This document shows positions 52,301 through 64,000 of a stretch of DNA of 64,000 nucleotides, piece after piece. The number at the start of each line of letters is the position of its first letter. The stretch's first letter is position 1. The notes below the pieces were generated by a model that made no database searches, was not told where the DNA came from, and saw nothing but the letters and a program-made list of their open reading frames with translations. A program made the position numbers and the translations under genes. The stretch lies in assembly GCA_030280995.1 (NCBI GenBank), contig JASXTE010000187.1, positions 1 to 64,000 on the forward strand. The letters are read 5' to 3'. This DNA comes from Hemileia vastatrix (taxonomy: Eukaryota > Basidiomycota > Pucciniomycetes > Pucciniales > Zaghouaniaceae).

Positions 52301-54394
52301 ATTTATTTATTACCTTTATCTTATGACATGTACAACATGTCTTATCCGAATCTGAACCCAAGTCAATTGACTCCAATTCTCAAGAATATCTCTAATTTAT
52401 CTGGTGCTGAAATCGTCTTCAAGAGAGATTGCTTCGAGGTTCATGGGTTGGAAAGTGAGGTTAGAACTGGAGTCAAGTTGTTGTTGGAGCTGGAAATGAT
52501 CAACGTGAGTAGACAGAGTTTTTGCAAGTCTACGAATCTTCCCGAACAGTTACTGATCCTTTCTTATCTTGGTTTCTCCTTTTTCGTCTCGATTCTCACA
52601 GTCTTACAACTTCCAGGTTCACTTCCAAATCGAACTAGCTAACGAACATCGAGAGTTCATCAGCGGAAAGAAGAACGGAAAGATCAACAAGATTATGAAG
52701 CAATGCAACGTCAGAATCAAATTCGAAACCTTCAATGATTACAACTTTTTGATTGAGATTTCTGGAAATGATCGTCAAGGAGTTCTTCAAGGTCTCAGCT
52801 TCTTACAAGAAGAACTGCCAGCAGAAGTCTCTTTCCACGTCCCAGAAGCTTATCACAAGAGAATCATTGGAGTAGGAGGAAAGAACATTCAGAGAATCAT
52901 GAAAAAGTACGGAGTCTACGTCAAGTTTTCGAACGCTGAAGAATTCGCTGCTCTCGGAGGTTATGTCGAGAACGAAGATAATGTCATTGCCAGAACTCCA
53001 GCAAAGAATGCAATCAATCTAGAGAATCTCAAACAAGCAGTCATGGAATTGATCACTCCAAAAGACAAAGATTACCTGACGGAAACTATTCCAGTGTCGA
53101 GAAGATATCAAAGAACTTTGCTGGGAGAGAAAGCGATCTTCATTCATGACATCGAAACCAAGACCTCTTCTTTGGTTCGTTTCCCACCGAAGGAACTAGG
53201 TTCTGATTTGGTTTCTATCTTTGGTCCTGAAGCTCAGATTCATATCGCTGCTCAAATGCTGTTGGATCATGTACCTTTCGAAGCTGAATTCAGGACTCCA
53301 GATTCCGCTGCTTTGGCTCAATTGGTCAATACTCAAGAATACGTGGCTCTGACTCAACGTCTGAAAAGAGATCTGAACATTCTAGTCCTTCCTCCCGTTC
53401 GTCAACCTCATAACGGCGAGGCTGCTTTCAGATTGAGACTCAATAGGAGCAACATCGATTTCTTACCTACTGCCAAAGATCTCATCGAGGACTTCCTCGT
53501 CAGTCGTAACGTGAGTATATCTCGAGAATGACAATCCATTCTGCGTTGAATCAAGTCCAGCTGCATACTAATCGACTTTCATTTCTCTCGTTCTCTTCCC
53601 TCTTTCCTCTTCTTCAGATCGGAGTCTACGCCTCTGAGGAAAGAGCTCGCTCAGATTCTTTTGCGTCTGCCTTCCATCTCTTCCCGAACAAGCTCATCTC
53701 TCGAATCGAGTCTACTGATTCTCTTCAACTCGACGCTGCAAGATACAACGAACGCAGACTTCGACCTGCAGCCTCGACTCCGGACATCAAGGCTCTCTTC
53801 GATTCTCCAGCTCACGCTCAAAGGAACTACACCACCACGAATCTGACTTCACCGTTCGCTGGCTCTACCATCTATTCTTCTCCCTACGGAGAGGGTCACT
53901 CTAGAGTAGCCAGCGTCACGAGCAGCGACGTGTGGGGAGCTCCGTCTCAATCTCGGCATGTGCATTCCAGCTCCAATTCGAGTGGAATGCAGGTTCAGTT
54001 CCCTCAACAGACCACCACCCCTCAACCTCATCAACAACTTCAACATCAACACCATTCAACTATTTCTGACGATATGAATTTGCCAGTAGCTTCGGGAGTG
54101 GAAGAGAGAATGAAATCATTGAGGGGTCACCACAGTCAGCGAACACAAAGTCTAGATATCACCAAACAACCCACCCAACCCACCACTTTGAGAGCTGGTG
54201 GTTACGGTCAAAGTGGCTCTTTCACTCCTCCAGCAGGCGTAGGATCCTATCCTTTCAATAATCAATCCTACAACAACAATGGTAATACTTCTCATCATCC
54301 ATCCTCGTCGTCTAGTATTTCTAGAATCGCTGCTGGAATGGCTGGTGAAGATGAGGTCAGTAGAGTTTTGGCTCAATTGGCTTTTGATAATTGA
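49361..54394 (+). CDS. Multi-KH-domain RNA-binding protein (Khd4-like)
   Basis: Exons 49361-51973, 52067-52504, 52602-53510 and 53618-54394 give about 1578 residues. I chose ATG 49361 (MDQQQRPGG). A Gln/Ser-rich N-terminus of about 600 residues precedes KH folds. Recognisable GxxG-type loops are IVGGRKRSVVQTIQEETATN, ISGKKNGKINKIMKQCNVRI and IIGVGGKNIQRIMKKYGVYV; further degenerate KH-like units lie around HIAMIGTETHG and GTFINLPVIGSQASL. The tail is Ser/Gln-rich. The arrangement recalls the basidiomycete multi-KH protein Khd4 and animal Bicaudal-C/vigilin-type proteins, which regulate mRNA stability and translation. The exon-3 acceptor is ambiguous (52602 or 52617, same frame). No frame break. 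Confidence 0.8.
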
Positions 54395-55153
54395 AGTTTA
54401 TGAATCAGTTGGGTATCTTGGATAGGAGAAGAATGAGATCAGAAAGGCATGAAACAGAATCAAACACAATTCCTTCTTCTCCAGATATATTAAGGTGGAG
54501 CGAATAGTTAGACAAATCTTTATCGTACAATCGTCAATTTAATTCCCTTTCTTTAATAATACCTTTCCTTCAGAACCTACTATTGATCACTCAAAAAGTT
54601 TCGAATCATCGAGCTATCCCTTTTTCCTTTCCCTATTTAGAGTTTCCTTCATGGACGATGAAATCATACTTTCCCCAATTGCTTCGGTCTCTAATGCCTC
54701 AGAACTAGAACTCATACACTCTCATTTTACAACCCCACATTCATTTGTAGCCAATTCAATCACTCACATTCTTTTACCAGTTCTCTCTCCTACCACATCA
54801 TCGTCGTCATCATCCAATCTCATCACCTCTTAATAACATTAGACAGCACTCAAAGCCTTTTAACAACCCCTTAATCTCGACTCTTTCACTCGCTCCACTA
54901 AAACTCATCATTCAATTCGCAAGCAGCTTCAATTTGAAACACCCCACCTTTTCTCTGAACCTAATAACTTGCTCTTATTATCTCTCTATTTCCGGTCTCG
55001 TGTTTCTGAAATCAAACTATGTCGCTTTTTGAACAAACTCTGCTTGAAATCGGTCTGAAATTCTATCAATAGTACAATGATGCATTCGCTCTAGTTGGAG
55101 GGAGTCAGGAAAGAGGAGATGATACAATAAATAGTTCGAGGCAGAAGCCCATC
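54395..55153. other. Convergent 3' region, no gene seen
   Basis: 3' flanks of the KH gene (plus) and ELP1 (minus). AT-rich, with no supported frame. Confidence 0.5.
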
Positions 55154-58100
55154 TCAGGCAGCATTCAGAGTATCCAAAGCTCTGACTTTCCAATCCACCA
55201 AAGCCACCTCTATCTTCGGTCTTGCAGCTCTATCTCTAGCAGCGCAAAGAGCGTTGACTTGAAGGATGGTCAAAGAACCTACAGGAGTGAAAGAAGTGAG
55301 GTTTGGATTCTCTCCCCTTTCTAAACTCTGTCTCTCTTGTTCCAATCTCTGTTCTTCAAAGATGGCTACGATTCGATTGTGTTCTTCTTCTTGAGTCGAC
55401 CTCCAAAGGTTCTCAACTCCTGCAAGAGCGAGACTTTCAAAAGCGGACAAAGATTCTTGAAGCGTCTGAGCCAACTTGCGATGCGTGGTCGATTCGGTAA
55501 TGAGATGTGGAAGAATCTTCGATGTTTCCGCTGGGGGAGAAGTATGAGAAAATGAAGAGAAGAAAGATTAGCTCTTCTCTTCAATAGAAAGAGAAAAGAA
55601 GGGAGGACAGACAGTAACGACTTACTCTGAACTTCGTGAAGTTTCTCCTTCAACAACTTTTGCAGACTGTCGTAAAGATAACCTTCTTCCCAAACACTAC
55701 CTTTCTTACCCTGAGTCTTCTTCTTGGCGTCTCTCTTCGCTTTCTTACGAGTCTGGAAGCTAGAGAATCGAGAGGGCGATTGGAGAAGAGAGCGAGAGCC
55801 CAAAGAAGTCAGTTTCTCACAAGCTTTGCTATATCGAATTTCGCTCAGATTCAAACTCCCTTGATAGAATACTCACGCGGTTGATCCACCACTAGAAGAG
55901 CTCAACAGACTCGCAGCTCCAGAAGTAGCGGCCGTATATCTCGTGAATTGGGTGATCTGAGTAGAAGTGTCGCTCATGACGTCGAGATTTTCCAGAGCTG
56001 GGTCTTCGTCGAGGTAGAAGCCGTCTGGAGAAAGGCAGTTGGAAAAGGGAAAGATCAGTGAAAGTAAGAATCTCTCGAAGTCACGTCTGCGAGAGCTCCA
56101 ATCAGTTTTGGAAACTCACTTGGATTCTCTTCCTTCTTAATCTTCAACTCCTTGATTCTATCCAATTGTTTGATCAATTGATCTCTCATTTCTTGAACAT
56201 CGTCCTTCAGATTACCACCACTTTCCAACAGAGCATTCTTCAAATGAGTCTCTATCAAATCCTCTCTATTCGACTTGAAACAAATTCTCTTGACTCTAGA
56301 AAAGTCATTGGCTTTACAGAACAATCTCACCGAATCCTCCAAATCACCCGGACAATACTCATAAAGTACTTGACCAGCTTCAGAGAATTTACTCAAATTC
56401 TCCAGAGTTTCAGAAACGTTTCTAGCAATCTTGACGATTTCAACTTGAGGGAAATTCTCGGATTTGGCCAGTGTCAAAGCTTCTTGCCATAGAGATGCAT
56501 CGAGATAAGCTTTCAGTGCCTTCTTTGGTTTGTTTGCCAGAGTGAAAGCTGGAGACGAAGAAGATTGTGAGGAAGTGCAGAAACACAGTCAGTCAGTCAG
56601 AGATGAAATGATCTGCGTATAACGAAACGTAGGAAACTCACCAACAGCAGCTTCTTCAGACTTCCTCTTAGTCAACAAATGTTCACCAAAAGATTCTCTA
56701 ACCTTTTCGACTTTACTTCTATCATTTTTCCATTCCATCAAACCTAATTTCCAAAGGCCGAACTTTTCCAGATATTCCATAGCAAAGTTGAATTTCTCTT
56801 TATCATCACCATCATCCTTACAACCAATTGCCAACCAATGAAAAGCTTTTTCCCTTCTTTCCAAATAATCGTCGATTTTGAATCTCTGATGTTCCAAAGG
56901 TTCCAATTCTTTCAAACCTCTTAAGAAAGGTAAATATTCTCTTGGATCCTTCTTTTTGGAATTTTGAGCAATGAGAAGAGTTGTAGTGAAATCGTACATT
57001 CCTAAAGAGACCTTGAACAATTCATCTCCATCCGATAGGAAAATCATATAAGTGATTGAAGATTCAATCAGAGAGGTTGAGATTTGATTGGTGTTTTTGA
57101 GGTTCATTAATAGAGAAAGTGCAGATTCGTAATCTGGCGGAGTCTTTCTAACATAAGTTGTGAGAATCGAATTCAAATACTTGATGGTATCGACTCTTTG
57201 CAATTCTTTTCGAAGAGAATCGCAGATCCTATTAACCTTGTTGAAGAGAGAAGCCTCCTCACTTGACGACGACGATGAGCCGTCGCTCTGAGATTTCTCA
57301 GGTAAGAGATTTGAAGGTAGATAAGAAGTTGACGATGAAGAGGAGGCGATTGGTAAACCATTTGTCTCGTTTTCTTCCTGATCATTTTGAGTCTTCGAGT
57401 TGGTGATTTGATTCTGTTCCTCGACCGAATAGAATCCAGGAATGAATTTGTACATGGTCTTCGTGACGTCTTCATTTCTCAAACTGCTCAAGAAAAGGTT
57501 CAAATGGTCAATCTCTCTAACCCCTCTTACGAATTTCCTGATTTCTTTTTCATCTCCCATTCCTAATAAACCAGAGCCTTGACCTTTTTTGTTCAAATTT
57601 CTACCTTTACCTCTTCTGTCGTAATCGACGATCAAATTCAAATCGATTCTATGAGTCCTACAGATTCTGACTGCGTTACCATATCTTCTCTTATCCAATT
57701 GATCTTTGACTACTTCCAAAACTAAAGGTCTCGGATAAATGATTTCTAGATTCCCTCTTGGCATCTGTAGAATCAAGGTCATAGAAGCCGGAACTGAAGA
57801 GATCAAGAATGATCCACGTTCCAAATTCCTGACCAATTTGGTTTGTTCGACTGGTAATGACTTTGGATCGGAAGAGGATGAATCGAATAACGAGGATAAA
57901 GTCAAGAAGTTTCCTAGATGGGAAACATCTGTCCAAATCAGAAAGTTTCCAGAGACCAAGAAAGAAGTGGCATCCTTCGCTAGAATCCTGTGGATATCCT
58001 TTCCCGTTCCAGACTTGTTCTGACCAAATGATAGATAGAGTATTCCATTGCTTGATAGACCAACGATTCTATTTCTGGAACCAACATCGCCATTCTGGTT

Positions 58101-60768
58101 TCCGAAGTCGGGTAAGATTTCTAGATTTGGACAGAAAGCTGGGAAGGAAGCAAGTGTCTGCATCTTGAAAGACAAAGTTGATTTGAATGTAGATTGATTG
58201 AAAGACCATAGTTGACCTTTGGAACCTGAAACTAGGAAGACGATTTGATCCTTGACGTCTGAAGTGATGATAATCCTTCTTGAGATCAATTTCTTGTCAC
58301 TAGTCTCACCTAGATCGAAAGTAGACTGAAGCGAAGGTTTCAGCTCTTGGTCATGATTTTGATCTTGGACATCAATTTCGAAGACAAAGATCTTCAAAGA
58401 ATCCTTTTCCACCAAACCTGATTGATCTTCATCGTTTGAATATTGATTACCCAGAATAGCCACTTTAACCAAAGCCTTTCCATCCTTGTCGAGACTTTCG
58501 ACTTCCATTGAGATCTGTCTCGAATTGAAAAGATGACTTTCGTTGTCCGAAAAATTAAAGGATCCCAACTCGAAAGGTCCTCTGACTCTATCCAACTTTC
58601 CAATCTTGTTCTGTTCAGAATTTGTAGAGCTTGATGATTGGAGAAGCTTTGTTTGATCCAAGACTCCCCAATTATAATGAAAGAACTTGATCCCATCTTT
58701 CGAGAGAGTTGCAATGATTGATTTCGATTCTTCAACTACCTCTGCATCTTCTTCTCCTCCTTCTACTCGTCGAGGAGATTGGACATCACCCCAACAAGTA
58801 TTCCTATAACTCATTTCATTCCCAACTCCAAATTGATCTTCTTTCAAATTGAGACTTAAAGGAGCAAAAGGAGGAGGAGTATTACTCAAAGAGAAAGGAT
58901 AAATCTTGATTTCTTTCCCATCTATGACACTATTAACACAAGCTTTTTGATCATTGAAACCAGATGAAATAATAGTCAATTGATGATTGAAGATGAAAAC
59001 TCGATTTAAAGTTTGAAGTGTGATTTGAAAAGGGAGAGTCGGATGGAAATTGAAGGATTGAAGAGCTTCTTCAGTAGTAGAAGTGGAAATGGTTTTCGGA
59101 ATCGAAAGTTCGGTCTTCAAATACCAATGATAGTTCATCGTAGTCCAAACCTGAACGAAATCCTTTTCGGTATCATCATTATAAAATCTTTTGATCCAAA
59201 TTCCCAAGGCATTTCCATCCGAGTTCCATTTCAGTTCCTTGATTTCATGATTGATCTGTCTCTTTGATGAAGAAGTGTTATTGATTGAATCCTTTTCATT
59301 CTCTTCTTCTCTAAGACTGAATTCACCATGTCTCAGACCATTCCTTTCGAAGAAGATGATATCATGTCTACCAGCTCTACCTTTACCCCAATCAAATTCT
59401 TCTTCCTCTTTGGGTCCTTCAGTCACTCTCTTTTTTCCAGAAACAATTTTCTTTCCAGCACCAAATCTCTGAGAAGAAGCAACTAGATTCCCAATAGGTC
59501 TGACGTTTAAGACATGACTTAAACCTTTGATCTCTTCAGAACTACAACTCAATTGTCCATTCCTATTGAAAACTCTAATGATCCTATTCCTATTCTTATT
59601 CGAATTCTGATCATTTTCTTCATCTGTTTCTTGAATTACTCCTCCACCGCCTGGGATGAAATGATCCAAAGAAGAAACGAAAAAGAAACTTCCATCACTT
59701 CTCCAACTGATCCGAGGTAGGAAATCATCATCTTCCGTTAGAGTTCCTCTTGGGTTTTTCGTTGGTTTTTGAGATTGATTCGAAGTTGCGGCGGCGGCTG
59801 CTGCAGCTGCTGCTGCTTTACCTTCTGAACCGTGGAATTGGGTGGCTTTGGAACCCCATCCTACGTCGACGGGGGCATCTGAATTGAAGTTAGGAGAAAA
59901 GGATTGGATCAGATATCAGAATGAAAGATCGCGATGCTAGATTGGATAGGGTCATCTGTTGGTAAAGCTCGAGAGAAGACACCTTCTTGAGAAGAACTTC
60001 TTCAAGACTTCGATGAAGGGACACCTCCTTCTCTTTCAACCTTCTCCGCATCTTAGAACAACCTTTAGCTAGATATATAAGACACTCTCTCTACTCACCT
60101 TGACCGAAATCGTCCACCTGCAAGGGACCCTCAGAGATGACATCAAAGTCCAAATTCATGAGAATGGTTTTCAACCTCTTTTGCTGTCCCACTTCTCCAT
60201 TGCTTTCTTCCTCTTCTCCATCTTGATCATTCAAAGGGACCACCAGAACCAACAATTCGAAACCTGGAGACCATTTTGCATCCAAGATCCCATCTGAAAC
60301 TGAACCAAGGACTGTAGCAGAAGGGACTTTTGAATCTGGATTTTCCTCCAATTGATCCTTTGCATACTCTTGATCTACGGAGAGTAGATCGTTGGATAGT
60401 GGCAGTAAGACTAGATCACCAGTGGAAGTGATGATGAATAGACTTGGTTTGGAATCAAAGGTGGATCCTGAATCTGTTAGAAGTTGGAATGAAAGGATTA
60501 GAGGTGGTGATGCATTGTCGTCGTTGCTGTGATTGATTGTATTTGGATTGATTGTGTCGAACTGAGCCAGTAGAATTGCATTTGAGGATGAATTGGATCG
60601 TTTGATAAGGTGAATTGAAATTGTGATTTCATCTGAAGATGAAGAAAGATGCTGAGAAGAGCAAGAATAGAGGAAATCTGCATCGTCTGCTGAATCACAG
60701 ACGGCTTGGATTTCTTGATTGGATGGAGCTGAATACGTCTTTGTAGACAGTTGAACCAGATTCCGCAT
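55154..60768 (-). CDS. ELP1: Elongator complex subunit Elp1
   Basis: Exons 60099-60768, 56642-59878, 56120-56548, 55877-56024, 55626-55759 and 55154-55530 give 1664 residues, longer than the usual 1300-1400. The N-terminus (MRNLVQLSTKTYS) and the following beta-propeller blocks (DAKWSPGFELLVLV, ISWRSDGSFFFVSSLD, AVRICRTHRIDLNLIVDYD) are Elp1-like. Helical repeats follow (ALKAYLDASLWQEALTLA, LVRLF-type RLFCKANDF, VKRICFKSNRED). The basic tRNA-binding/NLS segment RKKAKRDAKKKTQGKK leads into GSVWEEGYLYDSL, a conserved Elp1 C-terminal motif. Elongator modifies wobble uridines of tRNAs in the cytoplasm, with Elp1 as its dimerising scaffold. A nine-alanine run encoded near 59790-59820 lies between the first two propeller blades. 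It is divergent from NTE1. Confidence 0.93.
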
Positions 60769-60965
60769 CTTTGATTAGATAGAGATGGAGAAGATGAGAA
60801 GAAAAAGGACAAGAGTGCAAAAAGAACTGAACCTCACGAATCGAACGCAGACTGATGAATGAATCCCTTTCCATGACTTCCATCCATCGACCCCCTTCCT
60901 TCAAAACAACATCTCATTTAATTCTAATCGATTGAGCCAATCTCATCTCTGATTCCATTCAAGGG
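60769..60965. promoter_or_regulatory. Divergent promoter, ELP1 / NTE1
   Basis: 197 bp between start codons on opposite strands. No distinctive motif seen. Confidence 0.5.
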
Positions 60966-63900
60966 ATGGCATCCATTGCCTCTTCGATTGAGAGCGCAGT
61001 CTCTTCAACCACCAACCCTACCTCCTCCTCTATCCCTTCGACTTCTACATCTCCATTGAGCAATCTCTTCCATTCTCTATTCACTCTAACCACTTCTATT
61101 CTCTCTCTATTGGCTCAACTCATTCAATTCTCAACAATCACGATCCCCACAATCTTCCTCAAAATCATTTCTTATTCCTTTACTTTCCATCTCACTTTCC
61201 CTTCCCTATTCCTTTTATTCTTCACCTTGATCCTCTCCCTACTCTTCTGGTTGCGATACAAGCATCTAAACCGATACGAGAGATTGAGAGAATTACCTTT
61301 AGAAAAGGATTCAGGTAAAGATTTAGATCCAGATGAGAAATTGAATCTAGAATCTCAAGAAAAGGAAGGTTTCCATTCCTATCTAGACGAATTCTTACAA
61401 GCCATTAGGATATTCGGTTATTTAGAGAAACCTGTCTTTCATGAATTGGCAAGACATTTACAAACTAGAAGATTGATTGCTGGAGATTCTCTATCTTTGG
61501 ATTCAGATTTCTCTTTTTATATAGTCATTGATGGAAATGTTCAGGTCTTTGCTCCTTTACCTGAAAATGCAAATAGAGAAAAGATCGGTGGTCAAGAAGG
61601 TATTCATCAAAGTAGAAGGGGAGAAGAAAGTCATATCAACGATTCATCGTCGGATGAGTATAATGGTTTCCAATTGATCAATGAAGTTGGAAGTGGTGGA
61701 ACTTTGAGTAGTCTTTTCACCATCTTGAGTCTATTCACAGAAGACGTTCAATTGAGTAAAGATAGTGATCATGATGAGAACAATCAACTCAGTTCAAATT
61801 CGAACCTTGGAGGTGGTAGTGTTCATCACGCTTCAAGATCAAGTCTTACAAGTTCAAGTCCTTTTTTGAACCCTTCTCAAACTCCAATCACTTCTTCTTC
61901 TTCTTCTAATCCTCAAAGTTCTTTCCCTTTAAATGAAGAAGCTTTGAAGCAAGTTCCAAATGCAATTGGCTCAAAAGGTTCGGTTCTAGAAAGGTTGAAT
62001 CCAGAATCGACAAAAGCTGCAGTGGAAAACGAAATGGAAAATGAAAGTAACACCGAAGGTAGCATTACAGTTTTGGATGACAAAGAACATTCTTTCAATA
62101 GATTGGGAGGTTTGACTCCTTTGGAAGGTCAATTCAGTCAAGATTTGGCTTCCTCAGGCGGACAGGGAGAAGGAGAAGGATCTTCTTCAACAAGTCAAAG
62201 TGTTGTTGAAGGTGAAGGGTTAAGAATGCCAGAAGCAAGAGCTTCTGCACCTTTCCCAAACTTCAGACCTAAACTCACAAGCTCGAATTCCAATTCGAGA
62301 GACAGTTCAAACTCGCCAATCAGAGGTAGAGAAGGAGGACAAGTCACACCTCCAAGAAATCTTAATAAACTACCTTCTGGTTTCCAACCTCCTCCAAGTT
62401 CTAATCCATCTCAATCCAATTTCCCAGGAACTCCTTTATCTCAATCTCAATTTTCTCATTATTCTTCTTCTCAAACTGGTGGTGCTGCATCACATCCTCA
62501 CGTCTCGAGACCTTCAGATTCTTTACATCCTTCAGTTCAATCTACCGTTGCTAGAGCTACTCAAGACACTACTTTGGCAGTCATTCCAGCCGAAGCTTTC
62601 AAGAGATTGACAAAGAAATTCCCAAATGCTGCTGCTCATATCGTTCAAGTCATTCTGACTAGATTGTCAAGAGTCACTTTACATACAGCTCATGAATATT
62701 TGGGTCTGACGAAGGAAGTCATGAAATCTGAAGAGAATCTGAATTTGAACAACAGATTCATGTTGGAAAAGGAATTCTATCAAGGTGGTGGAATGGAGAG
62801 GTTGAGATTGAGATTTGGTGGAAATCTAGAGGTTCCAACTTTTGGTAGTGGAGATAAAGATCAGAGTTCTATACCAAAGGAAGAAGAACAAGATTATTTC
62901 AGAAATGGTAGAGATGGTTATCTAGACTCTGAAGATCCCGGCTCATCGTTGAGAAGGCGAAGGAATAGAAAAGAGAGAGATTCTACAATCACTCAGTTCG
63001 ATTCACCGATTAGAAGATCATCGAACTCGACCTCTACTTCTACAAACACTTCAGCCTCAACCTCTCCAAGCTCTGCTTTCTTCAATAAAACTTCTGGGAA
63101 ATCTACTTCTCATTCCTCTTGGTCAAACAGAGAAGGAACGATCAATTTTGGTGATTTGAATCTAAAAACTCCGAGAGCAAGAACAAGTGTTGGACCTGGA
63201 GATCTCTTGAGTATGACTGGAGATAATGAGAATCAAAACTCTTCTACTGCAACCAACATGAATGGTTCTTCCAATTCCTCCAATCCTCACGTCACTTTGA
63301 AGACTCCAAGACCTAGAAGCCGAGTTTCAAATCCTTTCGCATTCAAGAACTTGGATGAAGGAGATAGTAATTCCGAAAAGACCAAAGTCAAGGGTTTACC
63401 ATCTACAAGTAGGATTGAAGAAAATGATATTGAAGAAGAAGATGAAGATCAAGAAGATCATATTTCGAATGGAAGAGTCAAATCTTGGACTTCTTTGGGA
63501 ATAGAAAATTTCGATTTGAGAGATTCAGTAATGAATTGCATTGCTAGATCAATTGGATTGTTAGCCGCTCCCAATGCGATTCAAAACTTAGGTCCAAATG
63601 GAACTGGTTCTTCACTTCAAGCTTCACCTTATATCAATCCTTCGGATCATTCTTTGAATAGAGGGATATTCAATTCCGCCTTTTCAAGTCTTTCAATGTT
63701 AGACGTTGCTGGAAATCATCATGATGATGATGATATTTCTTCAATCAACGGAGGTACTAATACCAATTCTTCTATCAATGGTATCAATGGTCAATCGAAT
63801 CTTTTGGAAAAATTCGAAAATGAAATCGAGATCAAATTCTATAAGAAAGGTGAAGTTTTGATTAATGAAGGTTCTAATGGTGAGGGATTGTTTTATGTCA

Positions 63901-64000
63901 TTGATGGATTCTTGGAAGTAGGTCTACCAATCAAAGAAGATGTTCTGAAACAGAAAAGTAAAGTCAATGATAGATCTTCTTCTGCAAATAAGAAAGCTTC
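60966..64000 (+). CDS. NTE1: Lysophospholipase Nte1, N-terminal part, runs off the window
   Basis: ATG 60966 opens a frame that stays open without an intron to the window edge, over 1000 codons. The N-terminus has two hydrophobic segments (FSTITIPTIFLKIISYSF and LFLLFFTLILSLLFWLRY), the ER-membrane anchor of neuropathy-target-esterase homologues. The first cyclic-nucleotide-binding-like domain contains FHELARHLQTRRLIAGDSL and FYIVIDGNVQVFAP. A very long Ser/Asn-rich insert follows, then PAEAFKRLTKKFPNAAAHIV, and near the edge a second such domain (KKGEVLINEGSNGEGLFYVI). The patatin catalytic domain (GTSAG) would lie beyond 64000. Nte1 deacylates phosphatidylcholine at the ER and lipid droplets. 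Confidence 0.9.
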   Translation, partial: MASIASSIESAVSSTTNPTSSSIPSTSTSPLSNLFHSLFTLTTSILSLLAQLIQFSTITIPTIFLKIISYSFTFHLTFPSLFLLFFTLILSLLFWLRYKHLNRYERLRELPLEKDSGKDLDPDEKLNLESQEKEGFHSYLDEFLQAIRIFGYLEKPVFHELARHLQTRRLIAGDSLSLDSDFSFYIVIDGNVQVFAPLPENANREKIGGQEGIHQSRRGEESHINDSSSDEYNGFQLINEVGSGGTLSSLFTILSLFTEDVQLSKDSDHDENNQLSSNSNLGGGSVHHASRSSLTSSSPFLNPSQTPITSSSSSNPQSSFPLNEEALKQVPNAIGSKGSVLERLNPESTKAAVENEMENESNTEGSITVLDDKEHSFNRLGGLTPLEGQFSQDLASSGGQGEGEGSSSTSQSVVEGEGLRMPEARASAPFPNFRPKLTSSNSNSRDSSNSPIRGREGGQVTPPRNLNKLPSGFQPPPSSNPSQSNFPGTPLSQSQFSHYSSSQTGGAASHPHVSRPSDSLHPSVQSTVARATQDTTLAVIPAEAFKRLTKKFPNAAAHIVQVILTRLSRVTLHTAHEYLGLTKEVMKSEENLNLNNRFMLEKEFYQGGGMERLRLRFGGNLEVPTFGSGDKDQSSIPKEEEQDYFRNGRDGYLDSEDPGSSLRRRRNRKERDSTITQFDSPIRRSSNSTSTSTNTSASTSPSSAFFNKTSGKSTSHSSWSNREGTINFGDLNLKTPRARTSVGPGDLLSMTGDNENQNSSTATNMNGSSNSSNPHVTLKTPRPRSRVSNPFAFKNLDEGDSNSEKTKVKGLPSTSRIEENDIEEEDEDQEDHISNGRVKSWTSLGIENFDLRDSVMNCIARSIGLLAAPNAIQNLGPNGTGSSLQASPYINPSDHSLNRGIFNSAFSSLSMLDVAGNHHDDDDISSINGGTNTNSSINGINGQSNLLEKFENEIEIKFYKKGEVLINEGSNGEGLFYVIDGFLEVGLPIKEDVLKQKSKVNDRSSSANKKA

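Noticed and set aside
1..64000. CRISPR arrays, viral genes or toxin genes
   Set aside because: No regularly spaced repeats and no viral or toxin-like domains were found on either strand.

Overview
The window is nuclear DNA of a fungus, most likely a basidiomycete. Nearly every gene is split by short introns with GTGAGT/GTAAGT donors and CAG/TAG acceptors. The protein set is fungal: SBDS/Sdo1, Utp23, a PI4P 5-kinase, an Hse1-type VHS-UIM-SH3 protein, a LIM-C1-RhoGAP, a Khd4-like KH protein, Elp1 and an Nte1-type phospholipase. Ser/Gln-rich disordered tails are common. I saw no bacterial operon, virus, CRISPR array, rRNA or convincing tRNA gene. Exon coordinates below were derived by hand from splice-site consensus and phase agreement.

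Layout. 0-7 kb: tail of a family X DNA polymerase, a membrane-protein locus of uncertain structure, a secreted PI-PLC-X protein, and the divergent ribosome-biogenesis pair SDO1/UTP23. 7-17 kb: two unrelated F-box/LRR-type proteins, a response regulator with an N-terminal receiver domain, and an alpha/beta hydrolase. 17-27.5 kb: PI4P 5-kinase, a seven-pass membrane protein, a membrane-anchored disordered protein, and a divergent cyclophilin. 28-39.5 kb is the accessory part: three paralogous F-box genes, a GNAT acetyltransferase gene interrupted by a 1.83-kb element with perfect 25-bp terminal inverted repeats (itself holding a small five-intron reading frame), and a mitochondrial branched-chain aminotransferase. 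40-64 kb: HSE1, LIM-RhoGAP, KH protein, ELP1 and the 5' part of NTE1, mostly in divergent pairs.

Two patterns stand out. First, several genes carry isolated single-base frame breaks. All are of the same sign (one extra base), and when that base is discounted every exon phase in the gene closes: PI-PLC (3), F-box copy 2 (2), HSE1 (2), BCAT (1), membrane locus (1-2). The long genes ELP1, KH, LIM-RhoGAP and PI4P 5-kinase have none. Insertion-type assembly error is the simplest reading; decay of some copies or programmed +1 frameshifting are alternatives. Second, the TIR-bounded insertion in the GNAT gene has plausible splice sites in its own termini and could behave as an introner-like intron.

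The genes do not form one pathway. Themes are ribosome assembly (SDO1, UTP23), membrane lipid and small-GTPase signalling (PI4P 5-kinase, RhoGAP, Nte1, PI-PLC), ubiquitin-linked adaptors (F-box proteins, Hse1) and RNA/tRNA biology (Khd4-like, Elp1).
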